From Streptosporangiaceae bacterium (lineage in GTDB: Bacteria; Actinomycetota; Actinomycetes; Streptosporangiales; Streptosporangiaceae): a stretch of DNA of 18,634 nucleotides. The notes under the pieces were generated by a model, which was not told the DNA's origin, did no database searches, and saw only the letters and a list, made by a program, of their open reading frames with translations. The position numbers were made by a program, and so were the translations under genes. This document shows positions 12,291 to 18,634 of the stretch, in pieces (within the stretch, counting starts at the first letter, position 1; each line of letters opens with the position of its first letter). The DNA lies in assembly GCA_025934635.1 (NCBI GenBank), contig JAICWX010000168.1, positions 1 to 18,634 of the forward strand, written 5' to 3'.

Positions 12291-13288
12291 TCTTCGGAGT
12301 ATCCGGGGAAGGACAGTTCGACCGGGTCGACTCGCACGGTATCCAGCAGGCGCTCGTAGGCGGCCAGGTCGACCCGGTCCCGCTCGACGGCCTCGCCGGG
12401 CTCCCTGGTCCAGGTTCCGGCTCCGCCGGCGGCCAGGGCCAGGGCGTGCCGGAGCCGGTCCGGCCAGGACCAGCCGAGCAGCTGGCCGGGCACCAGGCCC
12501 GCCACCAGCGCGCCCCGGGCCGACGCGTACCCCGGGTCGGACCCCGTGGCCCCGGTGACACGAGCCGCCCCGGTGACCCGGGCGGTCCACTCGCCGCCCG
12601 CGGTCACCGCGCGGACCACGCCCCCGGCCGCGACGGCCGCCGCGCCCGCGCCCCGCCGGACCAGGTCGGCGGCGAGATCCCGGGGATCCGCCTCGGCCCG
12701 GCTCGAGTCGGCCACCACCAGGTCCGGGCCGTGGCCGACGGCGTACTTGAGCTCCTCGCCGCCCGCGTCGAGGATCACCGGGACACCCGCCTCGACGGCG
12801 TAGGTCACCAGCGAGCCGTAGGTATCCGCGTCCAGGCTGTCGGGCAGGCTGCCGCAGAGCACGACGGCCGCGGCCGCGGTCATCAGCCGCCGGTAGTCCG
12901 CGGCGAAGCGGCCGAGTTCCTCGGTGGTGATGTACGGGCCCGGCTCGGAGAAGCGCTGCACCGGACCAGCCGGGTCCGGATCGGAAAACCGGAAGAAGCG
13001 CCGCGACTCCCCCCGGATCAGCGTGAACGCCGTCGGCACCCCGGACTTGGCCAGGTCCTGCACGATGAGCTCGCCGGAGGCGCCGCCGGCCAGGCCGGCC
13101 GCGAGCACGTCATGGCCGAAGGCGCGCAGTACCCGGGCCACCGTCACGCCGCGGCCCCCGGCCCGGTAGGCCGGCCGGGAGACCGGGACGATGCCCTCGG
13201 CGGCCGGATCGCCGCCCAGGTCGGAGGCCGTATAGGCCACGTGCAGGGCTGCGTTGAGCGTGATCGTCACGATCACGTCGCCGCTCAT
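12287..13288 (-). CDS. PfkB/ribokinase-fold protein, probable pseudokinase related to 1-phosphofructokinase
   Basis: A 333-aa protein with the overall layout of FruK/LacC-type sugar kinases: ITLNAAL near the N-terminus, AGGRGVTVARVLRAFG (43-58), CGSLPDSLDADTYGSLV (145-161), and a C-terminal ALVAGL segment (260-265). Many residues that define activity in Pfk-2/FruK differ. The substrate Asp of TLNPALD is H16. The Asn of GGKGxNVA is T49. The VKPN..E metal/ATP motif reads VVADSSR (191-197). The GAGD catalytic motif reads SARG (256-259), so the catalytic Asp is gone. The fold is kept at full length with no frameshift, which points to a binding or regulatory role rather than a decaying gene, though that is inference. 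Start ATG 13288 has a weak GGCGG-type site upstream. It is divergent from the MalY-like gene over 139 bp. Confidence 0.85.
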   Translation of the reverse strand: MSGDVIVTITLNAALHVAYTASDLGGDPAAEGIVPVSRPAYRAGGRGVTVARVLRAFGHDVLAAGLAGGASGELIVQDLAKSGVPTAFTLIRGESRRFFRFSDPDPAGPVQRFSEPGPYITTEELGRFAADYRRLMTAAAAVVLCGSLPDSLDADTYGSLVTYAVEAGVPVILDAGGEELKYAVGHGPDLVVADSSRAEADPRDLAADLVRRGAGAAAVAAGGVVRAVTAGGEWTARVTGAARVTGATGSDPGYASARGALVAGLVPGQLLGWSWPDRLRHALALAAGGAGTWTREPGEAVERDRVDLAAYERLLDTVRVDPVELSFPGYSEE

Positions 13289-13427
13289 GGGTGGAAGCCG
13301 CCTTTCCTGGGCTCCGGGGAGACCCGTTCGGCCTATTATGCGGGGTCAGCGGGCCTGGCCGGGCGGCGGGACCTGGACCCGCTACGGCGAGGCGCCCCCC
13401 TGAGGCCGCGCTGCGTAGGCTCGGGCC
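13289..13427. promoter_or_regulatory. Divergent promoter region between the PfkB-like and MalY-like genes
   Basis: This 139-bp gap serves both genes. CATAAT read on the minus strand (13335-13340) is a possible -10 for the PfkB-like gene. TAGGCT (13416-13421, plus) is the likely -10 for the MalY-like gene, 6 nt before its ATG. No convincing -35 boxes are visible. Confidence 0.45.
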
Positions 13428-14588
13428 ATGGGCTACGGATTCGAGGACCTCGACCTGGACCGGCTGCGGCGGCGGCGGAGCGAGAAGTGGCGGCTGCACC
13501 CGCCGGACGTGCTGCCCGCGTTCATCGCGGAGATGGATTACGACCTGGCCGAGCCGGTGCGCGCGGCGTTGCGGCAGGCGGTCGACCTCGACGACTGCGG
13601 GTATTCGGCGCTGCCGGGCATCGGCGAGACGTTCGCCGCGTTCGCCGCGTCCCGGCACGACTGGGCGGTCGACCCGGACCGGGTGCACCTGATCCCCGAC
13701 GTGATGGCGGGGGTCGACGCGCTGCTGGCCCTGGCCACCGAGCCGGGCGACGGCGTGGTCATCAACACGCCGGTGTACCCGCCGTTCTTCAAGCACATCG
13801 GCTTCGCCCGGCGGCAGGTCGTGGAGGTGCCGCTGGTGCGGGCGGACGGGCGCTGGGAGCTCGACTTCGCCGGGCTCGAGGCGGCGTTCGCGGCCGGCGC
13901 GCGCGGCTACCTGCTCTGCAACCCGCACAATCCGACCGGGCGGGTATTCAGCACCGGGGATCTCGGCCGGATCGCGGACCTGGCCGACCGGTACGGCGTG
14001 TTCGTGATGGCCGACGAGATCCACGCCTCGCTGACCCTGCCGGGCGCGCGGCACACGCCGTTCGTCGCGCTCGGCGGCGCGGCGGCTGAGCACGGCGTGA
14101 CGCTGGCCTCGGCGTCCAAGGCCTTCAACGTGGCCGGGCTCAAGGGCGCGGTCGCGGTGGCCGGCTCGGCCGCCATGCAGCGGCGGCTCGAGCAGCTGCC
14201 CGAGTCGTGCCACTACGGCGCCGGCCTGTTCGGCGTGCTGGCCTCGCTGGCCGCGTGGCGTTCGGGCGGGGACTGGCTGGACGCGCTGATCCGGCAGCTG
14301 GATCACGCCCGGACCGAGTTCGGGCGGCTGCTGGGCGAGCGGCTGCCCGGAGCCCGTTACGTGCCGCCGGAGGCGAGCTACCTGGCCTGGGTCGACTGCT
14401 CCGGACTCGGACTCGGCCCGGAGCCGGCCAAGGTCTTCCTGGACCGCGGCCGGGTGGCGCTCGGCCGCGGACTCGACTTCGGCCCACCCGGTGACGGCTA
14501 CGCCCGGGTCACGATCGGCACCAGCAGCGCGCTGCTGGCCGGCATCGTGGACCGGATGGCAGCCGCGGTCTTAGCTCATTCCAGGTAG
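13428..14588 (+). CDS. MalY/PatB family PLP-dependent C-S lyase or aminotransferase
   Basis: A 386-aa fold-type I PLP enzyme of normal length for the MalY/PatB group, whose members cleave cystathionine or other cysteine S-conjugates (beta C-S lyase). Typical landmarks are KW near residue 20, VLPAFIAEMDYDLAEPV (28-44), CNPHNPTGRV (164-173), MADEIHASL (194-202) and the PLP-binding lysine K231 in SASKAFNVAGLKG. A C-terminal GYARVTIGTSS supplies the carboxylate-binding arginine. Substrate is not certain: members also act as aminotransferases or as regulators (MalY). The ATG at 13428 has no Shine-Dalgarno sequence but a TAGGCT -10-like box 6 nt upstream, so it is probably leaderless. It is divergent from the PfkB-like gene, and its last 13 bp overlap the convergent P450 gene. 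Confidence 0.91.
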   Translation: MGYGFEDLDLDRLRRRRSEKWRLHPPDVLPAFIAEMDYDLAEPVRAALRQAVDLDDCGYSALPGIGETFAAFAASRHDWAVDPDRVHLIPDVMAGVDALLALATEPGDGVVINTPVYPPFFKHIGFARRQVVEVPLVRADGRWELDFAGLEAAFAAGARGYLLCNPHNPTGRVFSTGDLGRIADLADRYGVFVMADEIHASLTLPGARHTPFVALGGAAAEHGVTLASASKAFNVAGLKGAVAVAGSAAMQRRLEQLPESCHYGAGLFGVLASLAAWRSGGDWLDALIRQLDHARTEFGRLLGERLPGARYVPPEASYLAWVDCSGLGLGPEPAKVFLDRGRVALGRGLDFGPPGDGYARVTIGTSSALLAGIVDRMAAAVLAHSR

Positions 14589-15829
14589 AGCGGGAGGCTC
14601 TCCAGACCGCGCAGGGTGGAGCCGGGCGAGCGGTAGACCGGCGGCCCGGCCAGCCGCAGCCGCGGGAAGCGGCGCAGCAGCCGGGGGAACAAGGCCTCGC
14701 CCTGCATGCTGGCCAGTCCGGCCCCGAGGCAGTAATGCGGTCCGGCGCCGAAGCTCAGCGACGTGACCCGCTCCCGGGTCACGTCGAACGTCTCGGGCTC
14801 CTTCACCCGGGCCGGGTCCCGGTTCGCGGCGGCGATCAGGCCGAAGACCATGCTGCCGGGCGCGATCTCGGTGCCGGCCAGCTCGGCCGGCTCCAGCGCG
14901 GCCCTGGCCACCAGCTGCACCGGCGGCTCGTAGCGCAGGATCTCGGCCACCGCGTTCGGCGCGAGCTCCTCGTCCTCGGTCAGCAGCCAGGCTTGCTCCG
15001 GATGCTCGAGCAGCAGCTTGGTGCCGAGCCCGACCATGCTGGCCGGGGAGTCGAATCCGGCGCCGAACAGCAGCACCGCCATGCCGAGCTGTTCCTGCTG
15101 CCCGGCTCCGGCCCCGGCCTGGCTGGCGGCCAGCCGGGCCAGCAGGTTGTCTTCCCCCCCGTGGCGGCCGGCCAGCACCGCCGCCAGCCGCTGGACCAGC
15201 TCTTCCCCGTAGGTCACGAGGTTGCGGCGCTGGCCGGCCGAGGCAAACTGCTCGAAGACCACGCCGAGCCGGCGGGCCAGCTGGCCGAGCCGCAGCGCCT
15301 CGTCGTCCGGGATGGCGAGCAGGCGGCCGAGGGACAGCGACGCGAACGGCATCGCCAGTTCCTCGACGATATCCACCGGACCGGGGCCGAGCCTGGCCAG
15401 CCGGTCAAGCAGCAGCCCGGTGATCTCGTCCAGGTCGGTCCGGAACGCGCCGATCTGCCGGGGGGTGAACGGGCGCGACGCGACCTGCCGGCGCGCCCGG
15501 TGAGCCGGGCCCGACATCATCACCATCGAGTGGTACACGCAGTTGGTGAACGCGCCGTCTCGCCAGCCCGGGTTCAGCGTGTCGAGCTGGGCGAAGGTCG
15601 GCGGCCCGAACGCCGGGTCACGGAGCAGCCGGGAGCAGCTGTCGAAGGTGGTGACCAGGTAGCCGCCCGGCATGCCGGGGAAGCGGATGGGCAGGAACGG
15701 CGCCCGGTCCCGCAGCTCGGCGTAGAGCGGGTACGGGTCGTCCAGCGGGCGCGGCCTGATCAGCCGCAGGAAGATCCGCAGCGCCTCCGCCTCGGCGGAC
15801 CGCGCTTCGGTGACGGCGGCGGCGCTCAT
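14576..15829 (-). CDS. Cytochrome P450
   Basis: A 417-aa soluble bacterial P450, a heme monooxygenase that needs a separate ferredoxin and reductase; none is in the window. The heme-thiolate loop is LSFGAGPHYCLGAGLA with ligand C367. The K-helix E296-x-x-R299 is in AEILRYEPPV, and the C-helix GPAHRARRQVASRPFTPR is at 107-124. The I-helix reads LLFGAGFDSPASM (253-265), where most P450s have AG(H/x)(E/D)TT. The acid is D260, and Ser261 followed by Pro replaces the usual Thr. ATG 15829 overlaps the hydrolase stop codon (ATGA), so this is the last gene of the GT-hydrolase-P450 operon. The frame is open upstream to 16003, but that part is a shadow. The product of oxidation is unknown. Confidence 0.93.
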   Translation of the reverse strand: MSAAAVTEARSAEAEALRIFLRLIRPRPLDDPYPLYAELRDRAPFLPIRFPGMPGGYLVTTFDSCSRLLRDPAFGPPTFAQLDTLNPGWRDGAFTNCVYHSMVMMSGPAHRARRQVASRPFTPRQIGAFRTDLDEITGLLLDRLARLGPGPVDIVEELAMPFASLSLGRLLAIPDDEALRLGQLARRLGVVFEQFASAGQRRNLVTYGEELVQRLAAVLAGRHGGEDNLLARLAASQAGAGAGQQEQLGMAVLLFGAGFDSPASMVGLGTKLLLEHPEQAWLLTEDEELAPNAVAEILRYEPPVQLVARAALEPAELAGTEIAPGSMVFGLIAAANRDPARVKEPETFDVTRERVTSLSFGAGPHYCLGAGLASMQGEALFPRLLRRFPRLRLAGPPVYRSPGSTLRGLESLPLYLE

Positions 15830-16698
15830 CCGGCCACCGTCGCGGGTTCGCCCTGGTAGGCGCTTTCGGCCGCCCAGAACTCGAGCAGGGCCTCCGCCAC
15901 GATCGCCGGCTGCTCCATATTGGGGCTGTGCGACGCCTTCGGGACGATCACGTGGCCCGCCCGCAGGCGGCCGGCCATCTCGGCGTAGGCGTCGTGGCTC
16001 CACACCCGGCGGTCGCGCTTGCCGAACACCACCAGTGAGGGGATGCCGGCCGCGACGAGCTCGTCGCTGCGGTCCGGCTCGCCCGCCATCGACTCCGCGG
16101 TGCCGGTGACCCAGGCCGGGTTCATCTCGGACAGCTTGGCGTGCCAGAACTCGCGCATGACCGTGTCGTCCTTGGCCAGCAGCGCCTTCACCAGCGGCCA
16201 GAGCGCGATCGTGCCGCCGTTGGCGTGCAGCTTGGCCAGCCCGTCCAGCATCGACTGGTGCTTCTCGTCCTGCATGCTCGGGCCGCAGGCGAGCAGGGTC
16301 AGGCTGCGGGTCAGGCCGGGCACGGCCACCGCGGCCGACCGGGCCACGAAGCCGCCGAGGCAGTGCCCGATGAGGTGGGCCGGGCGGCCGCCGGTGACCT
16401 CGCGCATCAGCACCGTCAGGTCGCTGGCCATGTCCGTGATGGTGTAACCGACCTGGCCGGCGGTGGCCAGCTCGAGCTGGCCGGCGTAGTCGTAGGCCCA
16501 GCCGCGGAAACCGGCCGCGGCCAGCAGCGACAACAGCTCGCGGTAGTCCTCCTTGGTGCCGAAGAAGCCGCTGACCATGACCACGTCGATCCCGTTGTCG
16601 ACCTCGGGCCGGGGCACGCCGCGCAGCGCCTGGACCCGCCGCTGGGGGGTCTCGATCATCAGCCGTTCCACCCCGGGGGGCAGCGGAAGCTCGATCAT
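15826..16698 (-). CDS. Alpha/beta hydrolase with a cysteine nucleophile
   Basis: A 290-aa alpha/beta-hydrolase-fold protein. The early strand VVMVSGFFGTKEDYREL holds the oxyanion region. The nucleophile elbow is HLIGHCLGGFVAR, with C113 where lipases and esterases have Ser. The acid is D229 in VVFGKRDRRVW and the histidine is H257 in KASHSPNMEQP, so a Cys-Asp-His triad is complete. Cysteine nucleophiles are known in dienelactone hydrolases and in some thioesterases. Which applies here is open. No signal peptide is present. Both ends overlap neighbours by 4 bp: the start (ATG 16698) with the glycosyltransferase stop, and the stop with the P450 start. This predicts a coupled three-gene operon and a shared substrate. 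Confidence 0.9.
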   Translation of the reverse strand: MIELPLPPGVERLMIETPQRRVQALRGVPRPEVDNGIDVVMVSGFFGTKEDYRELLSLLAAAGFRGWAYDYAGQLELATAGQVGYTITDMASDLTVLMREVTGGRPAHLIGHCLGGFVARSAAVAVPGLTRSLTLLACGPSMQDEKHQSMLDGLAKLHANGGTIALWPLVKALLAKDDTVMREFWHAKLSEMNPAWVTGTAESMAGEPDRSDELVAAGIPSLVVFGKRDRRVWSHDAYAEMAGRLRAGHVIVPKASHSPNMEQPAIVAEALLEFWAAESAYQGEPATVAG

Positions 16699-17960
16699 GC
16701 TCCCACCGCCACGCGCGTGCCGGCCACGACGTCTTCCAGCCGGGAGACGGCCTCCCCGACGCCGTCCTCGGCGCGGAGCCGGGCAGCGAGCTCGGCCGCC
16801 CGCCGGGCCACGCCCGGGTCGCCGAGCACGCGCTCCAGGGCGGCCGTCAGGGCCGGCCCGGTCAGCTCGTGCACCGGCTGGGCCGCGGGGGCCACGCCCA
16901 GGCTGGCCATCCGCCGGGCCCAGAACGGCTGGTCGACGCCGAACGGCCAGATGACCTGCGGCTTCCCCGCGTGAAGGGCGGCCGCGGTGGTGCCGGCCCC
17001 GCCGTGGTGCACGATCGCGTCCAGCTGCGGGAAGAGCCAGTCGTGGGGCGCGTTCCTGATGACGAGGAAGCGGCTGGCGGGCAGCAGCCGCCGCAGGGCG
17101 GGGTCGAGCGAGGCCACCACGACGCGGACGTCGCGGTCCCCGGCCGCCGTCATGATCGAGGCGGCCAGCCGGGCCGCGTCCAGGCTCGGCATGCTGCCGA
17201 AGCCGACGTAGATGACCGGGCCGCCGGCCGCGAGGAACGCGGCCAGCCGGCCCGGCGGAGACCAGCCGGGCGGAGCCGGCAGCAGCCAGTAGCCGGTGAC
17301 GTGCGCGGTGGCCGGCCAGTCGGCCGCCCGCGGGACCACGTGCTTGCTGAACGCGTGCAGCACGGTCACCGGAGCGCCATCGGCGCCGACCAGCGAATCA
17401 TGGCGGCCGCGGCGCGGTGGCAGGTCGAGCACGTCCCGGCGCCAGCGGTCGATGTCCCGGCGGCACCACGTGCCGGCCAGCCGCCCGGCGGCCCGGTAGG
17501 ACGGCCGGTTCAGTATCCGCGGAACCCGGCAGGGCCAGATGGTGGAGGGGAACTCCCGGGTCGGTACCAGGGCGGGCATGGCCTGGCCGACGACCGCGGG
17601 CACGTCGAGAAGCTCGGCCACGTGCTGGCCGAGGGGCAGCACCGGATGGTGCACGACCAGGTCGGCGTCGCCGTCGGCCATGGTCTCCAGGGCCGGGAAC
17701 ACGGTGGCCGCGCGCCGCCCCATCGCCCGGCAGAACCGCACCACGTGCGGCAGCCCGTAGCGGCCTGCCACCGCGTCACCGACCTCGCCCATGTCCAGCT
17801 CGAGCGGGACGAACGGCACATCGTAAGCACTGGCCAGGCCGCTGAACACCGCGGGCGCGGCCAACACGGCCTCGTGACCGCTAGCCCGCAGCCGAACCGC
17901 CAGGGCGACGAATGGCTGGACGTCACCTTGCGATCCGACCGTGAGGAGCAGGGCCTTCAT
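16695..17960 (-). CDS. GT1 family glycosyltransferase, UGT80 (sterol glucosyltransferase)-like
   Basis: A 421-aa GT-B fold enzyme that moves a sugar from a nucleotide donor to a small-molecule acceptor. The N-terminal acceptor domain begins with LLTVGSQGDVQPFVALAVRL (5-24). The C-terminal donor domain has VIYVGFGSMPSL (249-260) and APHDWLFPQLDAIV (304-317), followed by HHGGAGTTAAALHAGKPQVI (318-337) and WPFGVDQPFWARR (338-350). The PHDWLFP...HHGGAGTT...DQPFWA series is characteristic of sterol/UGT80-type and related antibiotic glycosyltransferases. The length matches the bacterial members. It is the first gene of the operon with the Cys-hydrolase and P450. The start ATG 17960 has only a weak Shine-Dalgarno sequence. 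Sugar and acceptor are unknown, and a lipophilic acceptor such as a sterol-like, terpenoid or polyketide compound is inferred. Confidence 0.91.
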   Translation of the reverse strand: MKALLLTVGSQGDVQPFVALAVRLRASGHEAVLAAPAVFSGLASAYDVPFVPLELDMGEVGDAVAGRYGLPHVVRFCRAMGRRAATVFPALETMADGDADLVVHHPVLPLGQHVAELLDVPAVVGQAMPALVPTREFPSTIWPCRVPRILNRPSYRAAGRLAGTWCRRDIDRWRRDVLDLPPRRGRHDSLVGADGAPVTVLHAFSKHVVPRAADWPATAHVTGYWLLPAPPGWSPPGRLAAFLAAGGPVIYVGFGSMPSLDAARLAASIMTAAGDRDVRVVVASLDPALRRLLPASRFLVIRNAPHDWLFPQLDAIVHHGGAGTTAAALHAGKPQVIWPFGVDQPFWARRMASLGVAPAAQPVHELTGPALTAALERVLGDPGVARRAAELAARLRAEDGVGEAVSRLEDVVAGTRVAVGA

Positions 17961-17989
17961 CGTCCGTCAACCCCCAGGATGCGTATCCG

Positions 17990-18023
17990 TTCCGTTACTA
18001 ATAGCGTCATAACTATCACGGAA
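17990..18023. promoter_or_regulatory. Inverted repeat upstream of the glycosyltransferase operon
   Basis: Outer arms TTCCGT (17990-17995) and ACGGAA (18018-18023), with further matching around TAATAG/CTATC, flank an AT-rich core. It lies 30-63 bp before the glycosyltransferase start, where a promoter and operator are expected. A TetR- or MarR-like site is possible, but no such regulator gene is in the window. Confidence 0.45.
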
Positions 18024-18076
18024 AGTGACGAGAAGGGAGCGGAATCATTGAATTGCTCACCGTGTGCACCCAACGA

Positions 18077-18093
18077 TAACTGAGGGTAACTGA
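18077..18093. repeat. Direct repeat TAACTGA, two copies 10 bp apart
   Basis: TAACTGA occurs at 18077-18083 and 18087-18093, one helical turn apart, in the gap between tag and the glycosyltransferase operon. It might be a two-site protein-binding element. Confidence 0.3.
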
Positions 18094-18116
18094 AGAGGTG
18101 CCTAAAACCACGATCC

Positions 18117-18127
18117 CCGCCGGGCGG
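18117..18127 (-). terminator. Weak hairpin downstream of tag
   Basis: A short GC hairpin (CCGCC/GGCGG arms, very small loop) lies 13 bp past the tag stop on the minus strand, with a TTTT tract about 9-12 nt further on. The geometry is poor, so this is only a possible terminator. Confidence 0.25.
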
Positions 18128-18139
18128 CGTTAAAAGGCC

Positions 18140-18634
18140 CTAGTCCCGGTTCCGGCAGAAGCAGGCAGCCAGGTGGTCGTTGACGATGCCGCACGCCTGC
18201 ATGGCGGCGTAGGCGGTCACCGGGCCGGTGAACGTGAAGCCGTACCGCTTGAGCTCGGCGCTCAGCGCCTTCGAGGCCGGTGTCGAGGCCGGCACCTCGG
18301 CCAGCGTACGCGGCGCGGGTCCTGCCTCGGCCTCGTATTTCCACACCAGCGCGCTCAGGCCGTCCGGCAGGCCGAGGGCGGCCCGCGCGTTGGCGATGAC
18401 CGCGTTGACCTTCGAGCGGTTCCTGACGATGCCCGCGTCGGCCATCAGCCGGGCCACGTCCTGGTCGCCGAAGGCCGCCACGGCCTGGGGGTCGAACCCG
18501 GCGAAGGCGGCGCGGAAGTTCTCCCGCTTGCGCAAGATGGTCAGCCAGGACAGCCCGGACTGGAAGCCCTCCAGGCAGAGCCGCTCGAAGATCGCCGTGT
18601 CGCCGCGCACCGGGCGGCCCCACTCCTCGTCGTG
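18140..18634 (-). CDS. tag: DNA-3-methyladenine glycosylase I (partial, N-terminus beyond window)
   Basis: The coding frame runs off the right edge. The visible part (164 codons) starts at HDEEWGRPVRGDTAIFERL, and family members usually have about 15-25 further residues before it, including a zinc-binding Cys. The enzyme removes 3-methyladenine from alkylated DNA in base-excision repair. Landmarks are His of HDEEWG (first zinc His), the catalytic-region Glu in LCLEGFQSGLSWLTIL, FDPQAVAAFGDQDVARLMAD, IVRNRSKVNAVIANARA, and the C-terminal zinc pair His/Cys in NDHLAACFCR. An internal GTG at 18610 is not the true start because HDEEWGRP continues upstream in frame. It is probably a stand-alone housekeeping gene, 180 bp from the glycosyltransferase operon. 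Confidence 0.92.
   Translation of the reverse strand, partial: HDEEWGRPVRGDTAIFERLCLEGFQSGLSWLTILRKRENFRAAFAGFDPQAVAAFGDQDVARLMADAGIVRNRSKVNAVIANARAALGLPDGLSALVWKYEAEAGPAPRTLAEVPASTPASKALSAELKRYGFTFTGPVTAYAAMQACGIVNDHLAACFCRNRD

Noticed and set aside
12287..13288. PfkB-like gene as a decayed pseudogene
   Set aside because: The frame is intact over the full family length and the structural motifs are kept. Only ligand and catalytic positions changed, which fits a diverged protein better than random decay.
12275..14089. Long plus-strand open frame (604 codons) across the PfkB-like and MalY-like genes
   Set aside because: It runs antisense to one family-matching gene and out of frame with another, with a composition typical of shadow frames.
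16869..18083. Plus-strand open frame opposite the glycosyltransferase gene
   Set aside because: It is antisense to a clear UGT80-like gene. Only a 35-codon tail (from ATG 17979) lies in non-coding DNA, and it has no Shine-Dalgarno sequence or recognisable product.
1..18634. CRISPR array, tRNA, rRNA, transposase or phage genes
   Set aside because: No repeat-spacer pattern, tRNA cloverleaf sequence, transposase motif or integrase was seen on either strand.

Overview
The window is very GC-rich DNA. Its protein families are typical of filamentous actinomycetes: a DUF559-type nuclease fused to an AbiEi-like winged helix, an MMPL transporter, MscL with a zinc ribbon, a CehA/McbA-type PHP protein and a single-component bacterial P450. 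Codons mostly end in G or C. At least five genes seem to start without a leader, with a TANNNT -10 box 6-7 nt before the start codon, which also fits Actinomycetota. The genus cannot be named from this sequence. I see no rRNA, tRNA, CRISPR, insertion sequence or phage gene. I call seventeen protein genes: sixteen complete and one cut by the right edge.

Layout. (1) 78-1611, minus strand: an Lrp/AsnC regulator and, upstream of it, a nuclease-like protein with an AbiEi-type HTH. A strong terminator hairpin separates them. (2) 1612-2050: a 439-bp gene-free gap with an AT-rich, palindrome-bearing promoter zone and then a strikingly G-rich stretch. (3) 2051-9740, plus strand: MMPL transporter; hairpin; agmatinase-family ureohydrolase and NUDIX hydrolase (6-bp gap); LysR regulator; MscL; SDR oxidoreductase and PHP metallohydrolase (overlap ATGA). 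(4) 9729-13288, minus strand: SpoU/TrmH RNA methyltransferase, an unrecognised 254-aa protein, a small secreted low-complexity protein, and a PfkB-fold protein whose catalytic residues are mostly replaced. (5) 13428-14588, plus strand: a MalY/PatB-type PLP enzyme, divergent from the PfkB-like gene. (6) 14576-17960, minus strand: a tight three-gene operon of UGT80-like glycosyltransferase, alpha/beta hydrolase with a cysteine nucleophile, and cytochrome P450, joined by two 4-bp ATGA overlaps. (7) 18140 to the right edge, minus strand: DNA-3-methyladenine glycosylase I (tag), missing its N-terminus.

How the genes may work together. The only stretch that reads as a small dedicated pathway is the glycosyltransferase-hydrolase-P450 operon. 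It looks like a tailoring module for a lipophilic small molecule such as a sterol-, terpenoid- or polyketide-like acceptor, but no scaffold-making enzyme lies in the window. The SDR/PHP pair and the agmatinase/NUDIX pair are probably co-translated. The rest looks like ordinary chromosomal housekeeping and regulatory genes.

The points most worth a second look are the GT/hydrolase/P450 operon, the Cys nucleophile in its hydrolase, the PfkB-like probable pseudokinase, the recurring leaderless promoters (two abut a terminator hairpin), and the G-rich leader before the MMPL gene.
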